A DNA stretch of 64,000 nt from Brugia malayi (Eukaryota > Nematoda > Chromadorea > Rhabditida > Onchocercidae). The translations under genes and the position numbers were made by a program. The DNA lies in the NCBI RefSeq assembly GCF_000002995.4, contig NW_025062477.1:13684696-13748695 (forward strand). The letters are read 5' to 3'. Each line of letters starts with the position of its first letter. Position 1 is the first letter of the stretch. Positions 51,291 to 63,962 of this stretch are shown in pieces. The notes beneath the pieces were generated by a model, which saw only the letters and a list, made by a program, of their open reading frames with translations, was not told the origin of the DNA and did not search any database.

Positions 51291-52692
51291 TTCATCAATA
51301 TATACATTATCTTATAGGATGATGGAAGAAAAGAGGGGTAAGTAGGACAACCTTTGATTTTATGATTTAATGAAGAGAAGAAGAAGGAGAGGGAAAGAGA
51401 GAGAGAGCGAGAGAGAAAGAAAGATAAGGAGGTCTTATTTTTTTTTAGTTTTAATTTTATTTCGTTCAAATTGAAGAAAATATTAGAAGATGAAGAGCCA
51501 TATAGAAAGACCATAAAAGAGCATATGAAATGTTTTAAGGGAAAAGAGAAAAAAAAAATTTGTCTTGAAAAAAAAAAAAAACTAACAAAATGACAAATAA
51601 ATATAACAAAAAGTAGAAAGAAGAATAGCAAATGAAGGGAAAATTATGAAAGATTTAAAAAGAATTAAAAAGATTTAGTAATATTAAAATTTGTAAAACA
51701 AATTTTATTATATAAAAGAAAACAGATGTATTCTTTTACTGTAACAAAAATCACTTTTTTTTTTTTTTTTCCATTCTTTTCTTTTTTTCTTTTTCCATTC
51801 CCTTTCTCTCGCTTTTTTTTTTTCCTCTCCCTCCTCAGTTATTATTCATTTCAACTCGTTTATTCGAGAACTGATCTGATTTTCATTTTTTTACAATCAA
51901 AAAATGACAGCACACTTTCTTTTTTTTTATTTCTCCTTCATGGAAAAAATATATTTTTGGAATGCTCAGAAAAAAAAAAAAAATTGCTTTAAATTGAAAA
52001 TTGAAAATGCTTTTCAAAAGTAAAATATAAACGTTCTATTAAAAAAAAAAAAAGAAAAGAAAAAAAAATGCATCAATGATTGCATTTGTGTAAAATGAAG
52101 TATAAAATTTGTAAATAAGCTTTATTTTAATATTTTGCAGATGAAAAAAAGGAAAAAAAAAGATTTTTTTTTTTGTTGCATAAAACTAGCTATATTTTTT
52201 ATTCTAGTAATTAATTAATTAGTTAATTAATTAGCTAATTAATTAACTGAATGATATTTACAAATAAATTCATAAAATTGACTTTTATCTATTTATATAT
52301 AAATCAAAAAAAAAAGAATCTATTTGTTAGAAATGAGATAGAATTTAATTTATTCTAAAAAAAAAAAAACCGGTTGATCTAATGCACACAAACATATTTC
52401 ATTCATATCATTCATTCCTTACTATATCATAAATATAAACACATTTGATGAATAATTTTAGAATTAAAAAAGAAAAAAAAAAAAAAAAAACATTTTGAAA
52501 GCATTTAGAATGAAACAAATAAATGTTTTTGTTACAATCAAAAATAAAAAAAAGGAAATTACGTCTCTCTCCAAAATATCATACATTTTCTATTTATTTG
52601 TTAATTAATTTAAATTTGATAAAGTGAAAAGTGAAAAAGTAACGTTAAAAATTTGCTCATTTTGCGGTTCATTTCATTTCATCATTTGCTGT
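51291..52692. other. AT-rich intergenic DNA
   Basis: No gene seen. A purine-rich tract lies near 51370-51430. A palindromic TTAATTAATTAG-type cluster lies at 52205-52245. Confidence 0.65.
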
Positions 52693-52780
52693 CTGTGTAT
52701 GTATGTATGTATGTGTATGTATGTATGTATGTACGTACATGTATGTATATATATATATGCATGTGTGTATGTGTGTATGT
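52693..52780. repeat. (TATG)n/(TGTG)n microsatellite, left arm of an inverted pair
   Basis: GTATGTATGTATGT units, GTACGTACATG and a (TA)n core. Its complement is found at 52926-53068. Confidence 0.95.
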
Positions 52781-52925
52781 TTATAAGATATTTTGTAAAG
52801 ACTTGCATTATTCCAACACATACATTTCTCTTCTTTTTTTTTTTTTTGAAAAAAAGGGAACACATTTTAATTTCTTTCCATCGTTAATAAATCAATTTGA
52901 AAATCGCTTAGACAACTATAAATGT

Positions 52926-53068
52926 ATGACACATACATACATACATACATACACACACATATATATATATACATACAAAGCTGCATCCACATGCACATAC
53001 ATATGCACACACATATATGCATACAGACATACATGCACACACATACACATACACACGCATACATGTAT
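52926..53068. repeat. (CATA)n/(CACA)n microsatellite, right arm of an inverted pair
   Basis: ACATACATACATACATACAC, a TATATATATA core and CACATACACATA units. It is the complement of the array about 150 bp to its left. Confidence 0.95.
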
Positions 53069-56000
53069 ATGTTGATTTTTTGAGAGAAATTTTGAATGAA
53101 ATTTGAACGCAATGAAATTTTCTCTATTATTATTTGAAAAAAAAAAAGGCATATTAAAAATATAAATTTAATGCAATTTTTTATTTTGCATTAATTTACC
53201 AAATTAATTGTTTTACTTTTATTTACTTATTAAACTAACTCATTAAAATATTAAGTAATACTTATATGTATAGCAATATTTTAGCAATAATTAAGCGGAA
53301 AAATAAGTAATATGCTAACAATATTAATCCATTAAACTTATATTTGGAATTGATAATGGCAACTGATTATTGGTTTATGATAATTTATGATATTTAGAAA
53401 TATAAAAATGATAGGAGAAAAATTTAACAATAAAAATTTTTTTATTATATTGAAAAATTTTTTCCTTTTTGCGAATTTATTTTCTATAATAATTTAAGGT
53501 GTAAAAATAAAGAAAAAATGCGATAATAGTTTCTTTTTTTTTTTTTTTTTTTTGCTTTTTTACTATTTTGTTAAAATTTCTTTTAAAAGTATATTTTATT
53601 ATAAAATATATGAAATTTTATATGTATCAATTATTTTTGAACAGATTTAATAATAAAATGAAATCAGTTATTATAAACTAATTAATTTAGCAGCTACAAT
53701 AATATTGAATTAATGTATACTTTAAATGGAATATAGAAATGAAATTATTTTATATCAAATATGAGATATACTTAACTAATTAATTAATTAATCAAATTAA
53801 GTGAAAGAAATAAACATTAAATTAATGTTACATATTGAAATAAAAAATTTAGAAATTTTTCTTTTTTATTTCTTTGAAAATGCTAATTAAATTACAGATC
53901 TAATACATCACACTAATTGTCACTTAGTGAACACAAATTGACAAGGAACGATAAATAATAATCAAACTGATAAATTTTACTTTCACTTCTCTCTCCTTCT
54001 CCCTCTCTCTCTCTCTCTCCCTCTCTCTCTCTCTGTATCATTCTTTCTCTCATATTATTTTGTTAAATGATTAAAAATGCATTTACTTTAAACATACAAA
54101 AATAAAAACATTTTATTTACTTTAAACATACAAAAATAAAAAATAATTATTATTACAGTTATTTTTATTTTTTTTTATTTTTTGAAATTTCTATTTTAAA
54201 TACAATTTTTAATTTTATTGCGAAAATTCAATTTTTTTTTCCTTTTTTCTTTTTATTTTTTAAAAAATGAAAAATTTAAGAAATTGTCAATATTAAACGA
54301 AAAAGGAAATTGCAAACATACAAAAAAAAAATTGCTAATAAAAATTACTGAACAACAAAAAAAAAAAAAAAAAAAAAAATCAAATTATCAACAAATCTTA
54401 ACTTTTACAATAAAAAAAAGAGGGTGCAATTACTAATATTTAAAATTCATGTAAGGTAATAAATTAATTATAAACAAATATAGGACGGATTTAATTTAAA
54501 AAAAAATTAAAAATTCATACAGTTGTAAAAATTAATAATTTGATAAAGATTTAGTAAAAAAAATTAAAAGTACATTTTAATTGCTTCAAATACATTTTAA
54601 TAATTTCAACTAAATTTATTTAAAATGAATTAGAAATTAAAAAAAAAAAAAATTTGCAAGAATTTTATATGGAATAACTTATGCTTCTTATATAAGTTTA
54701 AAATCTATCAAATGATATGCATAAAAATTTTATCAAATTATTTGAAAATGAAAAAGAAAGACAAAAAGTTGAAAAAAATTTTTATTTTATCATTAAAAAA
54801 AAAAAAAAAAAAAGGAAATAATAAATTGAAAGATGAAACTTTTTAAAAACTGTTTAATTCATATAGCAAAAGGAAATAAAAAAGAAAAAAAAGAAACGAA
54901 AGTACTACTTTGATTTTTGTTTTTGCTTTTTTTTTTTTTTTTTTTTTTACTTATTTTGCAAATAAAACTTTATTTTGTATTAAATATGAAAATTTTAATT
55001 TTTCCTTTTTTCCACTTTTTTAACAGATTATTTTTCACTGATTCATTTTAAAAGTTTTTTTCTTTTTTGTTAAAATAAAAATAATGGAGAAGAAAAAAAA
55101 AGACAGAGAATTAGTAAAAATGTGAAAAAAAAAAAGAGCAAAAGAAAAAGTAAGGAAAAGGAAATTAAAAGAATTATTTTATTTCATTTTTCTTTTTTTT
55201 TTTTCTGAAAACATTATTGAAGTGTGATAAAAGTATTCGTTTTCTTTTTTTTCAATTCTATAATATGAAATGATGCGAATGAAAAATGTATGAATATACT
55301 TTTATTTTATCTTATTTTGTTAAGATAAAATAAAAAATATAAATTTATATTTTTCCCCTCAAAAAAAAAAAATAAAAAAAAAGATGTAATATAATTTTCA
55401 TTTTTGTTTTTTTTTTTTTCCTTTACTGCAAAAAAAAAATACTATTTATATGAATATTTATTCATATTTTATAAAAAAAAACAAATGAGAAAGAAATTGT
55501 TTTGCATTTTAAAACGATGAAAAATTTTTTTGATTGTAAACAAAAAAAAAAAAAAAAAAAAAAGTGAGGAAAAGTTCAATTTTTAAATTTCTATTTAATT
55601 ATTAAAAAAAAAAAATTCTGCATGCTAAATATGCATGCAGATGTTGCAAAATCTGATGCAAACAAAAGCAAAAGAAAAAAGAAAAAAAAAAAAACCAAAT
55701 CTATTTTTATTTTAATTTATTTTTATTCAGTTTAATAAAACAATCAAATACAATCAGTAAAAAATTAATTTCACATATTAATAAAAAGAAATTACTGAAA
55801 ATCATACAGCTAATATCAATTTTTGTTATTTATACAATACATTTAATTAAAATATGATTGTTTGTTTAATAAACTCATAAAATTAAATTTCATTAATATC
55901 ATAAGTTTATTTTGAATTTATTTGACATTTTTGATTATATTACACCTTCATAAAGTATGACATATTTACATGTTGGAAACGCAATTTTAATAAATAAGAT

Positions 56001-57378
56001 TTAAAAAATTTGTAAAAAATTCTGTAATATATAAAATGATTAAAATTCACAAAAAATTCTACAAAAAAATTAAAATGTATTTTAAAAAACTGCTAAAAAA
56101 AAAAAAGAAATCTATAAAAAGATTAGAATTCATGAAAAAAAAATCTATAAAAGGACTTTTTAACAACAATAAAATGATAATATTATTCAAAAATAAATGA
56201 TAATAATTACTTTCACTGACAAATAATTTTGTTTCCTAAATTGAATTTCTTTCAAATTTAATTTTTTTTTTTCGAATTTTTTTTTCAAATTTCGAAGGAA
56301 TAAATAAGCAAAAAAAAAAAAACAAAAAAGAAAAAACTGTTAATTGATGAAGGAAAATGAATTTTTATTGAAAAAAAAAAAAAAAAAAGAATGTATTTTT
56401 CCGTGAAATGTTTTTTAAATAAAAATTTTTATCTCATGAGAAAAATAGAAGAAAAGAAAAGAAAAAATGAAAAGCGAAAACTTGCACAACTTGTTTATTT
56501 GCTCAAAAAGTATGCAATTAATATGATAATTAAAAAACAAATTTAAATATTATAAAAGTAATGAGAGAAAATAACACACAATATACATGCGGTACATACA
56601 TTTATATTTTTTTATAAAAAATGTTCAATCTTTAAAATATCTTTCTTTTTTCTCATTAAACTTCAAGTTTTTGGATTTTTTTTTTTACGAAACAAGAAAA
56701 AAAGGAAAAAAAGAAAACAAAAAATTTTAATAAATCTTTTAACAGTAAAATTAAAATTAACCAAATGGAGAGAAGTCACGAGGAAAAAAAAAAAGGATGA
56801 TAAAATAGTATCACAAAGAATGGACGAAACAAAAGCAAAATTTTCATCAGAAAAATAAAAAACTCGAAAAACTGAAATTTTCCCATAATTTTTTCTCAGT
56901 TCGATTAGTTACAATGATTAAATTTCACGAAATAATAATTCAAATTTAAATTGTAATATACTGTAACATATTTAAAAAAGAGAAAGCAAAAAAAAAAAAA
57001 AAAAAAAAAGCAAATCATTGACAAATTCAATTTTTTTTCTTGTTTGTTAAAATCTTTTTTAACTTCTTATACATCTTTCCAATCATTTATCAATTTTTGT
57101 TATTTTATTTACATTTAAGATATGTAAAAATTTTGTTCCTTCTTTTTTAAATAATTATTTTAAATTTTATATTAATTTATGAAAACAAATGTATGTGTGA
57201 TATTTGGTATTTATATATGTAATGCATATTACCCGTATGCTATTACCTGCATACTGTTATACAAACATAATTTGTCACCAGTTTGTCAACTAACGAAGAA
57301 GATATGAGACGAGGAACAAGAAATAATGATATAAGTACACAAAGATGAGGCAAATCTTAAAAAGTATTGCACGATACA
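53069..57378. other. AT-rich intergenic DNA
   Basis: More than 4 kb dominated by poly-A/poly-T runs, with no supported gene. A CT tract lies at about 53985-54035. A perfect dyad CTGCATGC with 7-base loop and GCATGCAG lies at 55618-55640. Confidence 0.7.
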
Positions 57379-57619
57379 TTTTCATCATCATCATCATCAT
57401 CGTTACTATCATTATCATCGTCATCATCGTTACTATCATTATCATCGTCATCATCATCATCATTACTATCATTATCATCACCATCATCAACATCATCGTC
57501 ATCATTATTATTATCATCATTACTGTCATCATCATTATCACCATCCTATCATCACTATCATTACCATCGTTATTATCAACACCATCACCATTATCATTAC
57601 GATTACTAACATCATCATA
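57379..57619. repeat. (ATC)n-type microsatellite
   Basis: About 240 bp built of ATC, ATT, ACT and GTC triplets in register. All three plus frames (Ile, Ser or His rich) and the minus Met-rich frame are open, which is a repeat artefact rather than a gene. Confidence 0.95.
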
Positions 57620-57696
57620 ATAATAATTATTATTTTAATAGTTGCTATCCCCTATTACTAAATACTAAATTAAGAATCAATTATATCTAGCTAACC

Positions 57697-57811
57697 GCAT
57701 ATGTGTGTGTGTGTGTTTGTCAATGTGTGTACGTACGTACGTGTGTGTGCGTGTCAGTGTGTATCGGTATGTACATATATGTGTATATACCTGTATGTGT
57801 GTACTTAAGAG
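57697..57811. repeat. (TG)n/(ACGT)n microsatellite
   Basis: A TGTGTGTGTGTGTG run, ACGTACGTACGTG and further GTGTGTGCG segments form about 115 bp of mostly alternating purine-pyrimidine sequence, a classical Z-DNA-prone composition. Confidence 0.9.
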
Positions 57812-58451
57812 ACAATCTCTATTCTTACTAATAAATAATGGGTAATGTTTACAAACAAAGATACAACGATACATTGTAAAGTAATTAAACATCACGAAAG
57901 GATAATATTGAAATGAATTGAAATGGTCGATCATTCTGACATTTTATTCATTCATTTCCTCAATGATTGCTATTTCCTCGTTTATTGTTATTAGTAATCA
58001 TAGTTATATCGTTGTAATAGTAGTAATAATGTGTAAAATTGTTAGAAATAGATTAATTTATTTCAATCTAATTACTTTACATTATTATCATTTATTCTTC
58101 CTCAATTATATTTACATATTATAAATGATTTAAAAAAAAAAATAATCAAAATAAATTAGTAATTAAAAGTATAGTTTTGGTCTTAAATTTTTTTTTTTTA
58201 AAATACGAAAAGAAAGTTTTTATATAAAAAAAAAAAAATATAAAAATTTCAAATTTAATATTGTAATTAATAATGAAAAATGTATTTTTAATGTTTTAAA
58301 AAAAATGCTTAAAAAAATTTTTAATTTGAATAATGTCCTATTTTTTCCTTTGATTATATTTTATCATTATTATTTTAAAATAATAATAATAATAATATAA
58401 TAATCAATAATTGAGATTAGCTATTATAGAAATTTGAATCATTTTATAGCA
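57812..58451. other. Upstream region of the secreted-protein gene
   Basis: AT-rich with no coding evidence; presumed promoter. No distinctive element recognised. Confidence 0.5.
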
Positions 58452-58471
58452 TTTACAGTTATGGTTCCAGG
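58452..58471 (+). promoter_or_regulatory. Two candidate leader acceptors around an overlapping upstream ATG
   Basis: ATTTACAG ends at 58458 and GGTTCCAG ends at 58470. Between them an ATG at 58461 opens a nine-codon frame that overlaps the main start (58472) in another phase. Use of the second acceptor would remove the upstream ATG; use of the first would keep it. Confidence 0.4.
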
Positions 58472-59508
58472 ATGTTCTTACAATGGTTGATGTTATGGTA
58501 TACACTTGCATTTGCAGTTTGCGCCACCGAATTTGGCCATCTAAGGAGAAGTGGTAAAAAAAATTTCTTGTGCATGACATAAAATTCAGTATAAAAATTA
58601 ATTTGAATTAATAATCAAAGCATTACTATAAATAATTATTAAAAATTCTTTAAACATCAATTATTAATATTATTAAATATGATCATTGACGTATGCATTA
58701 TTCATTTTTTAAAAGATGATATATATCAAAAATACTTAAAATAATATCTTCAGCAGTGATTATTGATATCACTAATGTATGTATTATCATTTTCCAAAAG
58801 ATGATAAGATACCAGATGATAAAGAAAAAGTTTTTTTCAAAAGATAATACCAAAAAATCATAATATTTAGTGACTATCATATTATAATTCAATTATAATA
58901 ATTTTATGAGGTAAAATACCATGGTATTTATCAACATCAGTTTCTTCCAATTCTGGAATTTTAACAAATTATGATAGTAGTAATTGGAATCCATATCAAA
59001 CAATAGATCGTACAGTGATACCACAACATCGACAAATAGCAACATCTGATCAAAATAGCGCCACTCAATTATTGGTAATTTTAAAATTTGTTACAAATGA
59101 TGAACAAAAAAGAAAAGTGTATGAATAAATGGAAAAACTTTTTATTTATTTATTTATTTTTTAAAATAGGAAAATAATGGAGAATTATTATGGAACATTC
59201 GAAATGCACTTCAAAAAATCACTTCACAAATAAACGTAAATGACTTACGTCCAATATGGAATAGTATTCAAAATGGTAAGTTATTTATGATAGAAATGTT
59301 ATACTGTAAATTATTTCCTAAAAAACGAAGATTTTTTTTTTTTTTAAATATGTTATTTTAAGTAATAAATATGTATTATTTTACTTTAGGTGCATTGGGT
59401 GAAAAAATTGAAATGTTTTTGCAACAGCAACAACGAGAAAAACAATTCCAGAGGAATGGTTATGATACAATTTGGAAGCAATCAAGACAATCGATTCCTT
59501 TTCCATAA
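58472..59508 (+). CDS. Small secreted protein of unknown family, complete, 4 exons
   Basis: Exons 58472-58553, 58941-59074, 59170-59275 and 59390-59508 have consensus GT/AG borders and phases 1, 0, 1 that close to 146 residues and a stop. The first exon encodes a textbook signal peptide, MFLQWLMLWYTLAFAVCA, with probable cleavage after residue 18 (VCA, then TEFG). The mature part, about 128 residues, has a Ser/Asn/Gln-rich first half and a helical-looking second half with regularly spaced Trp (LLWNIRNALQKI, LRPIWNSI) and a QQQQREKQ stretch. It has no cysteine after the signal, no transmembrane segment and no motif I know. It converges on hmp-1. Secretion is inferred from the signal peptide; function is unknown. 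It may be a nematode-restricted secreted product. Confidence 0.75.
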
Positions 59509-60384
59509 AATTTAGTAACAAACAGCGGGCTTATTTTCTTCTAATTTTTAATTCAAAATGTAAAATTAATGATACAATAATGTGGCATCAAGAAAATAAT
59601 AATAATAATAATAATAATGAGCATGAAAGTAACAAATAAAAGTTAGTTGTTTTTTTTTTTTTTTTTTTTAAGTATAATTATCTTACACTTATACTATAAT
59701 CATTAGTATGACTTATTTACAATTCCCCAATTAAAATATAAAGTGATAAAGTATAATAAAAAAAAAAAAAGAAAAAAGTTTCCCATGTAAGCTAAATTTT
59801 TATAAAATACGCAAATTTTATTTCAAAAAGCTCTGATATGATAAATACGATAGTAATTTTAATTTGACTATCAATAATTTAAACAATATATCAAATAATT
59901 TATAATTTCACTATAACAATATATGATTGTTTTCTTCTTCTTCTTCTCAAAAATGGATCAATCATAAACAATTAACACAATAATCATTACATAAAACTGT
60001 GATAAAATCAAAGATGAAATAAAATACAATTTTCTTTTGAAGTGTTAAAGGAAAACGAAAAATACTGATATTTTTTGATCAATTAAATTCATTCATTTAT
60101 AATTTTTACCTCTTTTTTTTTTTTTTTTCATTTTAAAATATCTTTGTCGGTTGTTTCTAGAAAATGTTCGAAAGATAGAAAAAATTTTCCCTTGAGCAAT
60201 AATCTTTTAATACTTCAATGCATAGTAATCATAGAAAGGGTGGAAATATGGCAAGATGGATAAATCATGATCATAAATGAAATGAGCATTATCAATAAAT
60301 GCTTGAATTATAAATTTAACAATTAATAAAATAATATATACAATGATTGTGCATAAAAAAAAAAAGAGATAAACTATGGTAATT
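59509..60384. other. Convergent intergenic region with UTRs
   Basis: This lies between the stop codons of two converging genes. It contains an (AAT)n run at 59597-59619 and the plus-strand AATAAA listed separately. A minus-strand AATAAA complement at about 59817-59822 is a possible distant signal for hmp-1. No gene seen. Confidence 0.5.
59635..59640 (+). terminator. Candidate poly(A) signal for the secreted-protein gene
   Basis: AATAAA lies 127 bp past the stop codon, followed shortly by a long T run. Good spacing, but the hexamer is common locally. Confidence 0.4.
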
Positions 60385-61728
60385 TTAATCATTAGTATTA
60401 GTCGTTCGAAATTGTGCTAATGCTTTCATTGGTGGCATCGGACGTTTCTCCGAAGCTCTACGTACAATTCCATGAGATTTATTATAAACTCTAACAAGTG
60501 GTTGTTTTTGCGGTGGTGCCATTTTCCATTCAACTAATGATGGTGCTGCCGTATTCTTGCGTCGATACTAAAATTTAAAAACTCATAAAATTCCTTTACT
60601 ATGATTAAATGTTTATATTTCATAATATTACAAATAAATGATAACAACAAATTGATGATATGATAAAGAAAAAGTAAAAGTGAAATAGTAATTTCATAAA
60701 AATAATACAAAAGTATATAAAATGTTGTAAACTAGCAAATACTAATATATTCCTTAATAAATGATATTTTCATAAACTGTTAAAACGTACGTAAAAATAT
60801 CACTTGATTTTGCTAAGCATAAATATTCAGACCTTTTCTTCTCTGTCAGCATAATTTTCAATAGTTTTCTCTTCTCATACATTATTTAATTGCTTTTCAC
60901 TTTCATACAATACATCAAAAAAAATACTAAACTATTAAGTATCACTATTTTTTTTTCCCAAACTGCATTTTAAAGCTATTCATAAGAAAATTAGCAAATT
61001 TTAGATTAGCAAAAGATATGTTTCGGCTATATTATATTCTCAACTTGTTGCACCACCCGAAATGATATATAGTAAACATTTATTCTCATTCTTTTTTTAG
61101 CAGTCTATCAAGAAAATTGAATTTCACTCCAAAGTTTCTGGAAAAAGTTAATTTAATTTACAATCATATGTTATACATTTATATTTTCCAATTTTTCTCA
61201 TTTAAATTGTTCAACTTTTATCACTTATAGCACTGCAAATGTTATTATTTTACATTCGTAATTTGCAGAACATTTTTCGAGAGCAAAACTAATTTCTAAT
61301 CACTATTAACTATTCATGGCATACAAAGCTATATCGTTTACCGGTTCGGATACTTTAAATATGGTGCAGTTACACGCAATCACTTTACGGCAATCACGGA
61401 ATCACGAAATCACTTGTTTCTGGCATTTTTTTTTCTCATACTAAGTAAATCATGAATGCCAAAATTCATTTCTTAAACATGCACTAAAGCTTTCTATCAC
61501 ATATTTTGATAAATTAAAATCAAACATAAACTGAAGATATTAACTATAGCAAACCTAAATCTAGCAGTAATAAGTTAAAGTATATGAAAACATCTTATCA
61601 GCAAAATGATGCATAAATAGTTGTTAAACAGGACAAAAAAAAAAAAAAAAAAAAATAATTTTAATAGGACCAAAAACGGATTCAGAAGATATTATTCTAT
61701 TTATTAAAATCCAGCAAAACAACACTCT

Positions 61729-61807
<79 letters not shown>

Positions 61808-63962
61808 ATTGGAACTAGAGGACCATCTTACACAGCATGACCATCCTTTTGTAGATCTAATTATTTTTTTTTTGTTATTAAAACCATAAAATGACATATT
61901 TTATTCAAATTTCCTCCAACAATTTGGCTTCATAATCTAATCTAATCTAATTAAAACAGAAAAATATACAATTAACTAGAGTCCATTTTTTGAAGTCTAA
62001 TCTAATTAAACAGTGCCCATTGAGAAAAAAAACTGTATAAAGAAAATACCTTGGTACTAGCAATATATGCAGCTTTGACCGTCAACACAACAGCATTCAA
62101 TAGATTTCTGGCAGTTTGAATTAGAGACATTGCTGATTCAAGACCACTAACTATCAATTCGTTACCAACTTGTTGCACATCTGCCTTTACCTGTAAAACT
62201 TTTCTATAAGTTTTTTTGGACTGAATTTTTCAACTCATTTATCGTTAAGTTCAAGTTAAAGGATAAATTTTACACTATAATCTCGCAATACAATATTTAT
62301 TACAGCATCAAACTACAATATCATTTGCAACTTTAGTAGTAATTTAATGAGTAAGACATACTCTGCTTGTTATATTTAACTGTTGACAATATAAAGTTAT
62401 TCTTTGTAGATAAGCAAAAAGATCCTTTTTTGTTTCACTTTCTACACTTTCACTGCCAATTTGTTTAGCCAAAGAATTCAGTTTTGCACCCGCATCAGAA
62501 ATTTCTTGTGCAGCTTTGATAACATCCATTGTAGTCTTTAAAGGTCCACGACCTCTGTAAATCATATTATCTCAAATTAAAAAAAAAGAAGCTACCATTC
62601 CTAATTTATTCTGATCTTTGGAGCTAATTATATGCGCAATATTATTTCACTTTTTTTTCTTTTTATTATCTTAAACATTTTCTGAACTAATCATATGTAT
62701 CATTTAAATTTAACTGAAATAATTCGCAAGCAAAACATGTTTTAGGGAAAAAAAAATTTTCTATTCCTAAAAGAACAAACCTGGTAAAATCAGTCATATT
62801 CATCATAATCATACACATATGTTTTGCAAGCACGATAATGTCATTTCCAGTTTCATCCCATTTTGCCACTTCTCTTTCAAATTTGCTTTGTGCTATCTAA
62901 ACTACGTCTTATTATACTTTCAATATTTGAAGGATTTGAAAATAAGCAAAAATTCATTATCTGAAGCTCGTCTCAGCATTATTTAATGTAACTTAAAGTA
63001 AATATGAATAAAAACTCAAACCTTGAAAACATCAATTTGTTCCTGAATTTTTCGTTTTTCTTCCTCTGGTAATCGTCGCATTATTTTTTGTTCATTTTCA
63101 ACATCAACTGTTTGACTTCTTGAATCCGGATAGTTTGTTCCAGCATCTATAACAAGTAAACGATAAAAAAAGACAGAGTTGTTGTTCGCTTACTTTATAT
63201 AGTGTCAAGTCTCATACCTTCCTCATATTCGTTGTCTGAATCAACATCTTCCGGATTTCGATTCATCAATAATGCATTCCGTATTTCTTTCACCGCATTG
63301 TGAACTAATTCACTAGCTTCAATGAATTCATCCACATCATTGGTATAATCTCTGTTATCACAACTAATACCTTCTACTGCTTCCTTCTCCAATTTATTTA
63401 CCACTTTTTCCGCTCGATCAGCAAAACGATCAATCACTGAATAAACATGCATTTATATTACTATTATTCCATTTATTATTATCACTGATAATAGTAATAA
63501 CGAAAGTGATATTACTACTATTATTTACTCATAATATCTCTCACATCGTCATAAACACGTCAAACAAAATTTATCATATGCGACTCGCTTTAACTTTAAA
63601 ATTTACCATCATCTCTGAGTAATTTAGTTGCCATTCGAACACGATCTCTGTACGAACTAGCCGCTACCAAATCCATTTCAGAATCAACCACATTGCAAAC
63701 ACGCAAAGAACGGCCACGAATGCCACCTGCGGATCGATCAAGTAGGTAACCATCTCCATTAATCACAGCCTGTAATTTATATCAGATTAATTGTTACATC
63801 CACTTCTTCATCACATTATCATTAATCAAGCTTATCAACAATTTCAAAAAAAAAAAATACCTGAATGCCGCTTTTAACATCCTCAATAATATGTGCCTCA
63901 CTAACAGCCAGAAAGTCATCTACTGTTATCATAGCATCGACGGCCATCGTTAACAGTTTCAC
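60385..63962 (-). CDS. hmp-1: Alpha-catenin, C-terminal half (5' exons outside window)
   Basis: Exons in transcript order: 63962-63861, 63769-63607, 63436-63218, 63146-63022, 62896-62781, 62554-62362, 62190-62050, 60567-60385. Phases close, giving 413 residues to the stop; earlier exons lie beyond 64000. Alpha-catenin connects the cadherin/beta-catenin complex to actin at adherens junctions. Diagnostic blocks, in order, are VDAMITVDDFLAVSE, GGIRGRSLRVCNVVDSEMD, ALLMNRNPED, an acidic linker, VAKWDETGNDIIVLAKHMC with MTDFTR, a YLQRITLYCQQLNI block, and the actin-binding bundle ending in LNAVVLTVKAAYIAST. The tail keeps WKM, a basic RRASEKR patch and an ALAQF motif comparable to vertebrate ALSEF. 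The last intron (60568-62049) is unusually long and holds a 76-bp A tract. Identification is very secure. Confidence 0.93.
61731..61806. repeat. A36-G-A39 homopolymer in an hmp-1 intron
   Basis: Seventy-six bases of A interrupted by a single G at 61767, in the last intron. On the hmp-1 coding strand this is a very long T tract. Its exact length in the assembly may be unreliable. Confidence 0.9.

Noticed and set aside
57290..57620. Ile-, Ser- and Met-rich open frames on both strands
   Set aside because: All derive from an ATC-type triplet repeat, which leaves many frames open at once.
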